From NCBI GenBank assembly GCA_040767925.1, contig JAXGNN010000001.1, forward strand, positions 62,001-126,000: 64,000 nt of DNA, in the 5' to 3' direction. The notes beneath the pieces were generated by a model, which was given only the letters and a program-made list of their open reading frames with translations, was not told the DNA's origin and did not search any database. The DNA comes from Phil1 sp040767925. Lineage in GTDB: Bacteria > Bacillota > Clostridia > Christensenellales > CAG-138. Below are positions 16,007-24,420 of this stretch, piece after piece. A program made the translations under genes and the position numbers. Within the stretch, counting starts at the first letter, position 1; each line of letters starts with the position of its first letter.

Positions 16007-16763
16007 TCCCGCCCTCCTCCGCCCCATCGAGGTCGCGCGGCGGCAGGCGGAGCCTGTCCCACATGCCGTACTTCTCCGTGTCCGCCACGGCGTTCATGAT
16101 GCGCTCGTCCGCATCGGGCAGGAGCGTGTTGAAATAGCGGATGACGCCCTTCATCTCCTCCCGCTTGGTCTTCCCCGCGACGGGGCAGTTGGGCTTGCGG
16201 ATGGGGAGCTCGAGCTTTTTCGCGACGGAAAGCGCGTTTTTCTCGGGCAGAAACACCAAGGGCCGGATGAGGGTCACGTCCTTCCTGCCAAGGTAGGTCA
16301 CGGGGCCGAAGGTGTTGAGGCGGCTCTCGTACAGGAGGCTCATGAAAAATGTCTCGAGCACATCGTCCCTGTTGTGGCCGAGCGCGACGAGGTTGCAGCC
16401 GCGCTCCCGCGCCGCGTTGTTGAGCGCGCCGCGCCTGAGCTTCGCGCACAGCGCGCAGGGGTGCGATTCCTTCCTGATGTTGAACACCACGTCGCCGATG
16501 TCGGTTTTGACGATGTCGAACGGCACGCCGATGGCGTCCGCGAAGTCCGCGACGGGCGTCAGATCCTCCCCGGAAAGGCCAAGGTCGAGCATGACCCCGC
16601 ACAGGTCGAAATGGGTATAGCTGAACTTCTGGTAAAGCTTCAGTCCGTATAACAGCAGCAGGCTGTCCTTGCCGCCGGAGACACCCACGCAGATTTTATC
16701 CCCGTCGCGGATCATGCGGTAGCGCTCGTCCGCGCGCCGGATGCAGCCGAGTACCCGTTTCAT
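15996..16763 (-). CDS. TtcA-like tRNA sulfurtransferase (PP-loop ATPase)
   Basis: A 255-residue N-type PP-loop ATPase. The ATP-binding SGGKDS motif lies at about 29-34, with CALC near the middle and GHNRDDVLETFFMSLLYE, as in TtcA, which thiolates cytidine 32 of tRNAs. It could also be a related thiolase of the same clan. An upstream ATG at 16790 exists, but the -10 box at 16798-16803 would put the transcription start at it. The ATG at 16763 has AGGA nine bases upstream and is preferred. Confidence 0.85.
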   Translation of the reverse strand: MKRVLGCIRRADERYRMIRDGDKICVGVSGGKDSLLLLYGLKLYQKFSYTHFDLCGVMLDLGLSGEDLTPVADFADAIGVPFDIVKTDIGDVVFNIRKESHPCALCAKLRRGALNNAARERGCNLVALGHNRDDVLETFFMSLLYESRLNTFGPVTYLGRKDVTLIRPLVFLPEKNALSVAKKLELPIRKPNCPVAGKTKREEMKGVIRYFNTLLPDADERIMNAVADTEKYGMWDRLRLPPRDLDGAEEGGNGE

Positions 16764-16797
16764 ATCCTTCGTTCCTTTTCCATCGCTCATGGCGTAA

Positions 16798-16827
16798 ATT
16801 ATATCACTCCCTCGACATCCTTGTCAC
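16798..16827 (-). promoter_or_regulatory. Promoter of the TtcA-like gene
   Basis: GTGACA (16822-16827), 18-base spacer, perfect TATAAT (16798-16803). Its position favours translation from 16763. Confidence 0.65.
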
Positions 16828-16924
16828 AGAATATTTGTTTTTCCCCATTGCCGCGCGCTGCCCCGGAAGGCTATAATATGTAAAAGGGACATCAAAAAGC
16901 GCGAAGCGCGGAGGGAGGCAAATC

Positions 16925-17335
16925 TTGATTGGAGTAATCTTCGGCGAAAGAGGCGCCGGCAAGACCAAGAGGATCATCGAAATCGCAAACGCAACGCTCC
17001 AGACCGCCAAGGGCAGCATCGTCTTCATCGACGACGACAATCAGTACATGTTCGACCTCAAGCACGTCATCCGGTTCATAGACGCTTCTGAATACCATAT
17101 CGACAGTCCCAAGATGTTTTTCGGATTCATATCGGGCATCGCCGCGCAGGATTTCGACCTCGAATACCTGTTCATAGACGGTTTCCTTAAAATCGTGCAC
17201 CACCCCCTCGAAACGCTCGAGGAGTTGTTCCGCGAGATCGAAGCCTTCTCCCGCCGCTGCGACATCAAGATTTACATCAGCATTACCGGCAGCGCCGCCC
17301 ATGCGCCGGAATTCCTAAAACCGTATATCATCTAG
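16925..17335 (+). CDS. Small P-loop NTPase-like protein of unknown function
   Basis: A 136-residue protein starting with TTG at 16925, six bases after GGAGGGAGG. MIGVIFGERGAGKTK contains a Walker A loop at 7-14. Later segments (GSIVFIDDDNQYMFDL and YLFIDGFLKIVHH) look like strands of a RecA/ASCE core with possible Walker B acids. It is shorter than most ATPases and has no membrane segment. Similar stand-alone proteins occur in Clostridia, often labelled only as ATP-binding; I cannot assign a role. Confidence 0.75.
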   Translation: MIGVIFGERGAGKTKRIIEIANATLQTAKGSIVFIDDDNQYMFDLKHVIRFIDASEYHIDSPKMFFGFISGIAAQDFDLEYLFIDGFLKIVHHPLETLEELFREIEAFSRRCDIKIYISITGSAAHAPEFLKPYII

Positions 17336-17367
17336 CAGGAAGGCTTTCGCTTTCACCCGCATTTTAA

Positions 17368-17391
17368 GGGGCGCTCCTTTGGGAGCGCCCC
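17368..17391. terminator. Bidirectional terminator between convergent genes
   Basis: A perfect 10-bp GC-rich stem (17368-17377 with 17382-17391) and a TTTG loop lie between the stops of the P-loop and VanW genes, with TTAAAAT following on the minus strand. Confidence 0.75.
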
Positions 17392-17426
17392 TATTGGCAT
17401 GCTTTGCGAGAAACCGTTCGGGAAGC

Positions 17427-19007
17427 TTACGACGTGGTCGTCGTCTCGATGATCATCCTGTACTGCGCCAGAAGCGGCGTGCCGTAAGCGTAGCCGACCC
17501 ACACGTAATACCTGTTCGGGTGCATCTTATAGATGGTCTGCCCGATGTAGACCTTCTCCACGGCGGAACCGCCTAGCTTATAGACCTTGTAGGTATCGTA
17601 CACATAGCCGGGCTTCGCCTCGTTCTTGAGCGCCCAGTAGGGCTCGTACAGCCAGGATACGGGGATGAACTCGTCCGCCGTGGGCTCGATGTCCGGCTTC
17701 TGCTCGGTCACAAGCTCGATCTCGTCGAACGTCTCCGGGAAGGGCCTGCCGTATATCTCGCAGTAGACGCGCTTGTTCTTCGCGTCCACCCAGGTGAACA
17801 CGTACACGGGCGCGTCCGTGTTGTTCTTCCATTTGAAGTCGATGGTGCGCGTGTTGATGGTGGCGTCGAACCCGCCGTCGACATAGCTAAGGCGGCTCGA
17901 ATGCGCCTGGCGGTACACGATTTCATAATCGCCCCGCAGCACCGCGTTATACATGGTGGTGGACACCTGGCACACGCCGCCGCCGGGTTGGTCCTCGGTG
18001 TTCGCGCCGCCCTCGATGACCGCGGGCGCGAGCTGCCAGCCGTATTTCTCATAGCGGTCGCCGAGTATCGTGTTGCAGGAGAGGATGTCGCCCGGCTGCA
18101 GCACCGTGCCGTAGATCATCCCGCAGGCTTTTTTGATATTATGCACGCGCGAGGGGCGGCTGTAATTCCCCTTGGCGAAGCTCGTATACGCGCTCGAGCG
18201 CAGCACGAGGTTTTCCTTGATGACGGCGATCGTCACGGCGGGCTCGAGCGGCATAAGCGCGAATGTCACCTCGCCGTACTGGCGCGACGCGGTGCGCGAT
18301 TCGAGTTCGGCAAGGAGGCTATCCGCGTCGATGTGCTGGCCGGCGACGCCCTCCACGAAGTCGAAGCGCTTGTCGCGGATGTCCTCGATGCCGTCGACCT
18401 CAGCGTTCAGCCCGATGTCCACGGCGTTCTGCGCGTCCGTATCCTTATTGATTGCAAGCGGCTTTACGGAGAACGTGGCGTCGATCGCCGGGATATACAT
18501 TTCCGCGGCGATATCCGCGACGAACCGCGTGAAATCCCCCGCAATCGAATAGCTGATCTCATAAGAGCGGCCGTTGAGGGCGATATCCGCCAATTCAGCC
18601 TCAAGCTCCTTGAGCGTGCCTTCGCGCGCAAGCCGCGAGGCCTCCTCAAGCTTCTCTTCGGTATCGTATGTGATGGTGAAACACTCCAAGGGAACGACAT
18701 AGGTATGCGCGCCGTCCGTAACGGTGAAGCCGACGCCGGCGACAAGAGCGGCCTCTGCGGGCTTGAGCGCCTCGCGCGCCGCCTCGAGGGTCATGCCGGA
18801 GATATCCACGCCGCCGACCGTGACGCCGTTGCGGAACGTGTCCGCCTGAATGATCGACTGGCGCTGCGCCTCTTTTTCCTCGCTGATGGTATGCATAACG
18901 TACACGGCGACCCCGAGCGCGGCGGCTATGATCAACAGGAGGGCGAGTATGATACGCAGCTTCGATTTCCTGGGCGTACCCATCTTGACGCCCGCAGAGT
19001 TTTCCAT
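17427..19007 (-). CDS. VanW-family cell-surface protein (copy 1)
   Basis: A 526-residue protein with a short cytoplasmic N-terminus and one membrane anchor (about 18-38). Two peptidoglycan-binding-like regions follow (VGGVDISGMTLEAAREAL near 66-83). The VanW domain (about 290-420) is marked by FAKGNYSRPSRVHNIKKAC and DQPGGGVCQVSTTMYNAVL. VanW proteins occur next to some vancomycin-resistance operons, but their function is unsettled and no van genes lie here. The start at 19007 has AAGGAAC upstream. Promoter at 19057-19085. Confidence 0.88.
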   Translation of the reverse strand: MENSAGVKMGTPRKSKLRIILALLLIIAAALGVAVYVMHTISEEKEAQRQSIIQADTFRNGVTVGGVDISGMTLEAAREALKPAEAALVAGVGFTVTDGAHTYVVPLECFTITYDTEEKLEEASRLAREGTLKELEAELADIALNGRSYEISYSIAGDFTRFVADIAAEMYIPAIDATFSVKPLAINKDTDAQNAVDIGLNAEVDGIEDIRDKRFDFVEGVAGQHIDADSLLAELESRTASRQYGEVTFALMPLEPAVTIAVIKENLVLRSSAYTSFAKGNYSRPSRVHNIKKACGMIYGTVLQPGDILSCNTILGDRYEKYGWQLAPAVIEGGANTEDQPGGGVCQVSTTMYNAVLRGDYEIVYRQAHSSRLSYVDGGFDATINTRTIDFKWKNNTDAPVYVFTWVDAKNKRVYCEIYGRPFPETFDEIELVTEQKPDIEPTADEFIPVSWLYEPYWALKNEAKPGYVYDTYKVYKLGGSAVEKVYIGQTIYKMHPNRYYVWVGYAYGTPLLAQYRMIIETTTTS

Positions 19008-19056
19008 TTCGAATGTTCCTTTCAGGTCAGCATCAACGCCATACAACGGTCGTATC

Positions 19057-19085
19057 ATTATAACTTCATCCCATGCCCATGTAAA
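19057..19085 (-). promoter_or_regulatory. Promoter of VanW copy 1
   Basis: TTTACA (19080-19085), 17-base spacer, TATAAT (19057-19062), back to back with the panT promoter. Confidence 0.8.
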
Positions 19086-19144
19086 GCCGAAGCCCGCATG
19101 ATTCGCCGAAATTTAACACTTTGCGGCGCGCCTGCGCAAACGCA

Positions 19145-19173
19145 TTGTAAATGCGGCGGAAAACAGGTATAAT
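19145..19173 (+). promoter_or_regulatory. Promoter of panT-coaW
   Basis: TTGTAA (19145-19150), 17-base spacer, TATAAT (19168-19173), about 35 bases before the GTG start. Confidence 0.8.
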
Positions 19174-19207
19174 ACTTTGGAAACCGAACGAAAGAAGGAA
19201 AAATGCA

Positions 19208-19831
19208 GTGGGAAAGGAAAACAATTCCGCAAGGGCGGTCAGCCACGAGAAGCTTCGTTCGCTTGTATTGGCGGCAATTCTCTCCGCTCTGATCATCGTC
19301 ATGACCGTCGTCCCGTACACGGGCTATATAACGGTGGGCGTGATTGAAATCACGACGCTTCACATCGTCGTCGCGCTCGGCGCATGCCTTCTCGGCTGGA
19401 AATACGGTGCGCTGCTCGGCGGCGTCTGGGGCGTCACCTGCCTCCTCCGCGCCTTTACGAACCCGTTGTGGGTCATGTTCACGAATCCCCTGATCTCCCT
19501 CGTGCCGCGCATACTGGTCGGCCTCGTGGGCGGCGCGGTGTTCGCCGCGCTCAGGAAAACCAGGCTTTCCGCGTTCGCATGCGCCGTGATCGCTGCCATC
19601 GCCGCCACGCTCACCAACACCGTGCTCGTGCTCGGCGCGATCTACGCCTTCGGGGGCATGGCGGAAAGCTACGCCGCTTTCTTTGAAATGTTCAAGGCGG
19701 CTTTCACCTATATCATCAGCGTGAACGGCCTCATAGAGCTGGCCGCGGCGGCCGTGATCGTGCCCGTCGTATACAGGGCCATCCTCCCCGCATGGAACCG
19801 CAACAGGCGCGCCGGGGATTCCGCCGAATGA
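19208..19831 (+). CDS. panT: ECF transporter S component, probably for pantothenate
   Basis: A 207-residue protein with six hydrophobic helices. The first carries RSLVLAAILSALIIVMTVVP, typical of ECF substrate-binding (S) components, followed by an acid-containing loop (GVIEITTLHI). GTG at 19208 is the only start with a proper AAGGA site. Its stop overlaps the start of type II pantothenate kinase as ATGA. That coupling suggests that the imported vitamin is pantothenate, as in PanT. The energising EcfA/A'/T module is not in the window and is presumably shared. Confidence 0.75.
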   Translation: MGKENNSARAVSHEKLRSLVLAAILSALIIVMTVVPYTGYITVGVIEITTLHIVVALGACLLGWKYGALLGGVWGVTCLLRAFTNPLWVMFTNPLISLVPRILVGLVGGAVFAALRKTRLSAFACAVIAAIAATLTNTVLVLGAIYAFGGMAESYAAFFEMFKAAFTYIISVNGLIELAAAAVIVPVVYRAILPAWNRNRRAGDSAE

Positions 19832-20655
19832 GCGTCATTCTAGGCATAGACATCGGCGGCTCCACGACGAAGGTCGCGGGCTTCCACAGCGACGGCACGC
19901 GCATTTCCATGCTGCAGGTCGAGGCTTCGGACAGGCTTACCTCGCTGTACGGCGCCATCGGCAATTTCCTCAGTTCCAACCGCGTGCCACTCTCGGACGT
20001 TTCGCGCTTCGTGCTCACGGGCGTGGGCGCGTCGCTCGCGGACGGCTCCATCTACGGCGTGCGCACCGAGTATGTGGACGAGTTCAACGCCATCGGCGCG
20101 GGCGGGCTGCATCTGAGCGGCAAAAAGGAAGCCCTCGTCGTGAGCCTCGGCACGGGCACGGCTTTCGTGCGCGCCGGCAGGGACGGCTATATGCACATCG
20201 GCGGCAGCGGCGTGGGCGGCGGCACGCTCGCCGGGCTTTCCTGGCACCTGATGCACGAGAACGATCCCGAGGCGCTCGCCCGCCTCGCCGAGCAGGGGAA
20301 TCTCGAGAACGTCGACCTGTCCGTTTCCGATATCTGCACCGACGACATCTCCCAACTCCCCGCGCACACCACGGCCTCGAACTTCGGCAAAATCAGGAGC
20401 GGCGCGTCCCATGCGGACGTCGCGATGGGCCTCATCAACATGGTGTTTCAGACCGTAGGCATGCTCTCCGTGTTCGCGCTTCGCAACGACCCCGTGCGCG
20501 ACGTGGTGCTCATCGGCACGCTGGCCAAGCTCTCCCTCGCCTCTCAGGTGCTCTGCTCCGTCGAGGAACTCTCCGACGTGCGCTTCATCATTCCGGAGGA
20601 CGCCGTCTACGCCACCGCCATCGGCGCGGCGTTGCCGTATCTCGATTGCAGATAG
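19828..20655 (+). CDS. coaW: Type II pantothenate kinase
   Basis: A 275-residue ASKHA-fold kinase. The phosphate-1 loop is GIDIGGSTTKVAG, the phosphate-2 loop VVSLGTGTAFV and the adenosine region GSGVGGGTLAGL. All match CoaW, which phosphorylates pantothenate in the first step of CoA synthesis and is not feedback-inhibited like type I enzymes. It overlaps panT by four bases, giving an uptake-plus-trapping operon. A terminator follows at 20672. Confidence 0.92.
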   Translation: MSVILGIDIGGSTTKVAGFHSDGTRISMLQVEASDRLTSLYGAIGNFLSSNRVPLSDVSRFVLTGVGASLADGSIYGVRTEYVDEFNAIGAGGLHLSGKKEALVVSLGTGTAFVRAGRDGYMHIGGSGVGGGTLAGLSWHLMHENDPEALARLAEQGNLENVDLSVSDICTDDISQLPAHTTASNFGKIRSGASHADVAMGLINMVFQTVGMLSVFALRNDPVRDVVLIGTLAKLSLASQVLCSVEELSDVRFIIPEDAVYATAIGAALPYLDCR

Positions 20656-20671
20656 ATGCCGCCTTCACATC

Positions 20672-20705
20672 CAGGCCGGCCCGCGCCGGTCTGTTCTTTT
20701 TTCTT
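20672..20705 (+). terminator. Rho-independent terminator after coaW
   Basis: CAGGCCGG (20672-20679) pairs with CCGGTCTG (20686-20693) with one G-U, followed by TTCTTTTTTC. Confidence 0.8.
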
Positions 20706-20747
20706 CGGGTTTCTTCGGGAGCCGAAGGCCCGTCATGATTCGTTAAT

Positions 20748-20776
20748 TTGACGCGAGGTATATATTCTGATAGAAT
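20748..20776 (+). promoter_or_regulatory. Promoter of the S41 protease gene
   Basis: TTGACG (20748-20753), 17-base spacer, TAGAAT (20771-20776). Confidence 0.8.
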
Positions 20777-20833
20777 CTTCGTAAGTATATACAACGGCTG
20801 CGCTTTGCGGCATCAAACCTTCGGAGGTAAAGG

Positions 20834-22072
20834 ATGAAGTCCTGGCTAAGGACACTGATATATTTCCTCGCCGCAATCCTCATTACGGCGTTTGTTACGG
20901 CGGCGGTCACGATCAACATCCTCAACGCCAAGCGCGGGAACGAAATCGTGATGACGACGGAGGAATATGCCAGGCTGAGCGACCTGATGGTGTTCAACGA
21001 GGTGATCGACCGGGTTAACAACGACTTCTTCTACGACCCGCCTTCCCGCGAGGAGCTGCTCGGCGCGGCGCTCGGCGGCATGGTCGGCGCGCTCGACGAC
21101 GATTACGCGCGGTACTTCACCGCCGAGGAGTACGAGGAATACCTCTCCAACATCAACGGCCAGTACAGCGGCGTAGGCCTGCTCGTCGGTCAGCCCACCG
21201 AGCAGGGCGCGCCGATTCTCGATGTTTACGACGATACGCCCGCTTCCGCGGGCGGCGTGCTCCCGGGCGATATCATCACGGGAGTCGACGGCGCTTCCAT
21301 CGTCGGGCTGGAGCTGGACGACGTCGCGGCGGCGATCAGCCGTGAACTGGGCGAATCGGTCACGCTCACCTTGCTTCGCGGCGCGCAGACCCTCGACGTC
21401 TCGCTGGTGTGCGCGGAAATCAGCGTGCAGCATGTCGACCACAAGCTTTTTAAGGAACGCACGGGCTATATCAAGATTTCGATGTTCACAGGCAACTGCG
21501 CGGAGGAATTCAAGGAGGCCATCCGGGACCTTGAGGACAGGGGTATGAAGTCCCTCGTGATCGACCTGCGCGACAATCCGGGCGGCTCGCTGACGGACGT
21601 GATCAGCGTTGCCGACACGCTTTTGGGCGAAAGCACCATCGTGAGCGTGCGCGGCCGCCTTGAGGCCGACGGCGAGGTTTATACTTCAAACCGCAAGGGC
21701 GTAAGCGTTCCCATCGCGGTGATCGTAAACGAAAACTCCGCCTCCGCGAGCGAGATCCTCGCCGCGGCCATCCGGGAGAACGGCGCGGGCGTAGTCGTCG
21801 GGATGACCACATTCGGCAAGGGCATCGTGCAGACGACCTTCCACATCGCCGCCAACGGCGGCTGGCTCAAAATCACGACCGACGGCTACTATACGCCCGC
21901 GGGCAACAGCATACACGGCAAGGGCGTCGTGCCCGACATCGAGGTGGATTTGCCCGACGAGCTCAAGGACCTTCCTCTCGACGCGGTCAGCCAGGACGAC
22001 GACGCGCAGCTCTGGGCCGCGCTCGACTACGTGCGCGCCGTGGCGGACGGCACGTATAACCCGGAGGGATAA
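20834..22072 (+). CDS. S41-family carboxy-terminal processing protease (CtpA/CtpB-like)
   Basis: A 412-residue membrane-anchored protease with an N-terminal TM segment (about 8-28). A PDZ domain spans about 105-200 (GQYSGVGLLVG, AGGVLPGDIITGVDG). The S41 catalytic domain has DLRDNPGGSL, the serine in NSASASEI (S304) and the lysine in TFGKGIVQ (K329), a Ser-Lys dyad. The proteins cut exported substrates at their C-termini; in Bacillus CtpB helps activate pro-sigma-K. As sigK is present 10 kb away, such a role is possible but not shown. RBS GGAGG is well placed. Confidence 0.93.
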   Translation: MKSWLRTLIYFLAAILITAFVTAAVTINILNAKRGNEIVMTTEEYARLSDLMVFNEVIDRVNNDFFYDPPSREELLGAALGGMVGALDDDYARYFTAEEYEEYLSNINGQYSGVGLLVGQPTEQGAPILDVYDDTPASAGGVLPGDIITGVDGASIVGLELDDVAAAISRELGESVTLTLLRGAQTLDVSLVCAEISVQHVDHKLFKERTGYIKISMFTGNCAEEFKEAIRDLEDRGMKSLVIDLRDNPGGSLTDVISVADTLLGESTIVSVRGRLEADGEVYTSNRKGVSVPIAVIVNENSASASEILAAAIRENGAGVVVGMTTFGKGIVQTTFHIAANGGWLKITTDGYYTPAGNSIHGKGVVPDIEVDLPDELKDLPLDAVSQDDDAQLWAALDYVRAVADGTYNPEG

Positions 22073-22097
22073 GCTCCGGCACCAAAACAGACAAATG

Positions 22098-22117
22098 CGC
22101 CGCCCGCGAGGGCGGCG
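22098..22117 (+). terminator. Weak terminator-like hairpin after the S41 gene
   Basis: CGCCGCCC and GGGCGGCG form a perfect 8-bp stem with a GCGA loop, but only TTG follows, so termination is doubtful. Confidence 0.4.
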
Positions 22118-22173
22118 TTGCCGCAGCGGCCGCCGGAACCGCCCCGGCGACAGGAAAGGTTAGGAAGAAAATC

Positions 22174-22644
22174 ATGCTTCGTTATGTCCACACGAACATC
22201 ATCGCCAAGGACGCGCAAAAACTGATCGAATTCTACAAGGCCGTGTTCGGCTGCAGGAGCGTCGGCGAAGCGCGCGACCTTCGCGGGGAATGGCTGGACA
22301 GGCTCACCGGCCTGAACGGCGCGCACATCGCAGGGGAGCATCTTCTCCTGCCCGGCTATGGCGAAACCCATCCGACGCTCGAGATATTCTCCTATGACGC
22401 GCTTGGGGACGCCGCGCCCGCCGCGATCAACTGCCCCGGCCTCGCGCACATCGCCTTCGAGGTGGAAGACGTGGAGGCGGCTTTGGCGAAGGTGATCCGC
22501 GCGGGAGGAAGCGCCCTCGGAGAGCTTGTGACCGCCGCCTACCCAAACGATACGGAAGCGACGTTCGTTTACGCGCGGGACCCGGAGGGCAACATCCTCG
22601 AATTGCAGAGCTGGAAAAAGCGCGCAGAAGCCAACCTCGAATAG
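22174..22644 (+). CDS. VOC-family (glyoxalase/bleomycin-resistance fold) protein
   Basis: A 156-residue protein with two beta-alpha-beta-beta-beta modules: YVHTNIIAKDAQKLIEFYK starts the first and LAHIAFEVEDVEAALAKV the second. The C-terminal FVYARDPEGNILELQSW carries the metal-binding glutamate typical of the vicinal oxygen chelate superfamily. Members include lactoylglutathione lyase and dioxygenases; the reaction cannot be chosen here. AGGAAG precedes the ATG. Confidence 0.88.
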   Translation: MLRYVHTNIIAKDAQKLIEFYKAVFGCRSVGEARDLRGEWLDRLTGLNGAHIAGEHLLLPGYGETHPTLEIFSYDALGDAAPAAINCPGLAHIAFEVEDVEAALAKVIRAGGSALGELVTAAYPNDTEATFVYARDPEGNILELQSWKKRAEANLE

Positions 22645-22685
22645 GGGTCAAGGAAGATTTGGCTGCAGAACAGGAAAAGCGTAAA

Positions 22686-22717
22686 AGGGTCGGCTTCAGA
22701 TCATTGAAGCCGGCCCT
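22686..22717. terminator. Terminator between convergent VOC and membrane-protein genes
   Basis: A 13-bp stem (22686-22698 with 22705-22717, one G-U). On the minus strand TTTTACGCTTTT follows, so it mainly serves the leftward gene. Confidence 0.75.
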
Positions 22718-22767
22718 CATGCTTCCGACGTCTCCCTATGGAATGGATACGCCGTGTTTTCGCTTGA

Positions 22768-24216
22768 TCAATTCTGCGGCGTCCCGCCGCCGAACGCTGC
22801 AGAGGGGACGAATTCCGCTCCCATGAAAAGGGCGTAGTTTTCTTCCGCAATCGTATCGTATACCACGCTTGTTAATCGGCCGTTGTTGAAAAGATAGACG
22901 AATGCGGGCTCGCCATTCGCCGTCCGCGTAAGTAGCACGATCATATGCACGAGCTCCTCGTCGATGCCCAAGAACGTGACGCCCTCCTCGCGCGGCATCC
23001 GCTCGAGCGGCGTTGAAAAGCCGAAAGTGAGGTTCTGTATGTCGCCATGACAGAACATGACGCGCGTATCGCCCTCGGAGAGGAAGCTCTCGTATGGCGT
23101 AAAATCGTCGGTAAGCCAGCTGAGCGCAAGCGTTTCGCCAGATTGCAGGTTCAATAGGCGCGTATCGCCATATGCGATTTCGTTATGGAAATATAGGTTG
23201 TTCAGCCGATCCAACAGCTTTCTCAGGAGCGCCTCGCGCCCCTGCGCAACCGAGAAGATTTCATCGCGGCGCGCCGCTACGGCCTCCTGTGTCACGTTGG
23301 GCAGGAAGCGCGTCAGAAACGCGCCCTTCGTGCCCGCGAATGCCTGCTCCGCCCGGTATGCATTCGCGAGCGCGAGGCAGTTGATGCGGACTTCCTCGAT
23401 CATGCCCGGATTCGCCTCAAGTTCCTTGAGAAGTTTCGTGAAGCTCTCGCCGAACAGGCGCATTCCGTCCTCCGCGACGGCGGACCCGTTAAAGACGGTG
23501 AGCTCCCGCACCTCGTCGATATAATAGGCCGCGAACGTCGCCCTGTCGGAATCCTCGAGCACTTCGCGGAAGAGGTCTCCCCCGACGTCGCACGTCAGTA
23601 TCATGCAGCCTCCGGCAAACGAAACGCTCCGAAGCGACGCCATCCGAGGATGCAGCTCCGCGCCGGGTATCGTGAAGACGATCTGCGAAAGGTCGAGGTT
23701 GAACCGGCCACGGAGCGTTTCCATGGGGACGGAAAAGAGCCTCGTAATGTGCGCGCGCGTGATCTCGATGCGGATATCCCCGCTTCCCTGCGCGCTCACG
23801 TCGGCGTCCAGCCGGATGGGGACGGGTATGAAGCCGAACGCGCGCAGCAGCAGCGTAACGTACGCGCCGTCGTCGAAGCGTACCCCGTATTGCTCGAGAA
23901 CGAGGCCCGTTCCCTCCAACTGCGCCGCGATCATCTCCGGATCGAAGCCGGACGTCTGCGTTAAGGCAAAAGCCGCGTCCGACGCGTCGACGGCGATATC
24001 CACCGTGCGTTCTGCCGCGTGGAAAGCGAAGCGCTCCTGCGCGCGCATGGGCGTCCGGGCAAGCAGGGCCGCCTGATCGTCATAGGAAAAACCGAAGAGC
24101 GCCAGCGCGGCAAAGAGCAACAGCGCTATGAACAGCACGAGAATGAGCGGGCTGAACACCCAAAAGAGGGTTCTGCCGGCGGAGCGTGTTTTTCGGGAAC
24201 GGGTCGGCGTTTCCAT
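22768..24216 (-). CDS. Membrane-anchored extracytoplasmic protein of unknown function
   Basis: A 482-residue protein with a basic N-terminus, one strong TM segment (about 17-40) and a long external domain with no motif I recognise. The external part is rich in beta-strand-like stretches and has two cysteines in the middle. The second of two close ATGs (24216) is chosen because AGGAG lies nine bases before it and abuts the first. It is transcribed alone, from a good promoter at 24309-24337 to a terminator at 22686. Confidence 0.7.
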   Translation of the reverse strand: METPTRSRKTRSAGRTLFWVFSPLILVLFIALLLFAALALFGFSYDDQAALLARTPMRAQERFAFHAAERTVDIAVDASDAAFALTQTSGFDPEMIAAQLEGTGLVLEQYGVRFDDGAYVTLLLRAFGFIPVPIRLDADVSAQGSGDIRIEITRAHITRLFSVPMETLRGRFNLDLSQIVFTIPGAELHPRMASLRSVSFAGGCMILTCDVGGDLFREVLEDSDRATFAAYYIDEVRELTVFNGSAVAEDGMRLFGESFTKLLKELEANPGMIEEVRINCLALANAYRAEQAFAGTKGAFLTRFLPNVTQEAVAARRDEIFSVAQGREALLRKLLDRLNNLYFHNEIAYGDTRLLNLQSGETLALSWLTDDFTPYESFLSEGDTRVMFCHGDIQNLTFGFSTPLERMPREEGVTFLGIDEELVHMIVLLTRTANGEPAFVYLFNNGRLTSVVYDTIAEENYALFMGAEFVPSAAFGGGTPQN

Positions 24217-24308
24217 ATGCGGCATCTCCTGCGGATTGATGATTGAGGAACCTTCCCTGCGGGAGCCGGGAAGCGCATGGAACGGTTATTTTATTTCCTG
24301 ATATCCCC

Positions 24309-24337
24309 ATTCTATGCTCGAACCATGACGGCGTCAA
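24309..24337 (-). promoter_or_regulatory. Promoter of the 22.8-24.2 kb membrane-protein gene
   Basis: TTGACG (24332-24337), 17-base spacer, TAGAAT (24309-24314), about 85 bases upstream of the start codon. Confidence 0.75.
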
Positions 24338-24378
24338 TATGTGTGCAGCGTGCATTATTTCCGGTCGCGACGTATAAA

Positions 24379-24403
24379 AAACCCGCCGTTTTGCGGCGGG
24401 TTT
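24379..24403 (-). terminator. Rho-independent terminator after the aminotransferase gene
   Basis: AAACCCGCCG (24379-24388) and CGGCGGGTTT (24394-24403) form a perfect 10-bp stem, followed on the minus strand by TTT and then ATACG. Confidence 0.85.
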
Positions 24404-24420
24404 GGGAAGGTATGCGCTGA

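Noticed and set aside
17427..19007. Vancomycin resistance locus because of VanW
   Set aside because: No VanH, VanA, VanX, VanR or VanS is present; VanW-domain proteins are common in Clostridia without resistance.
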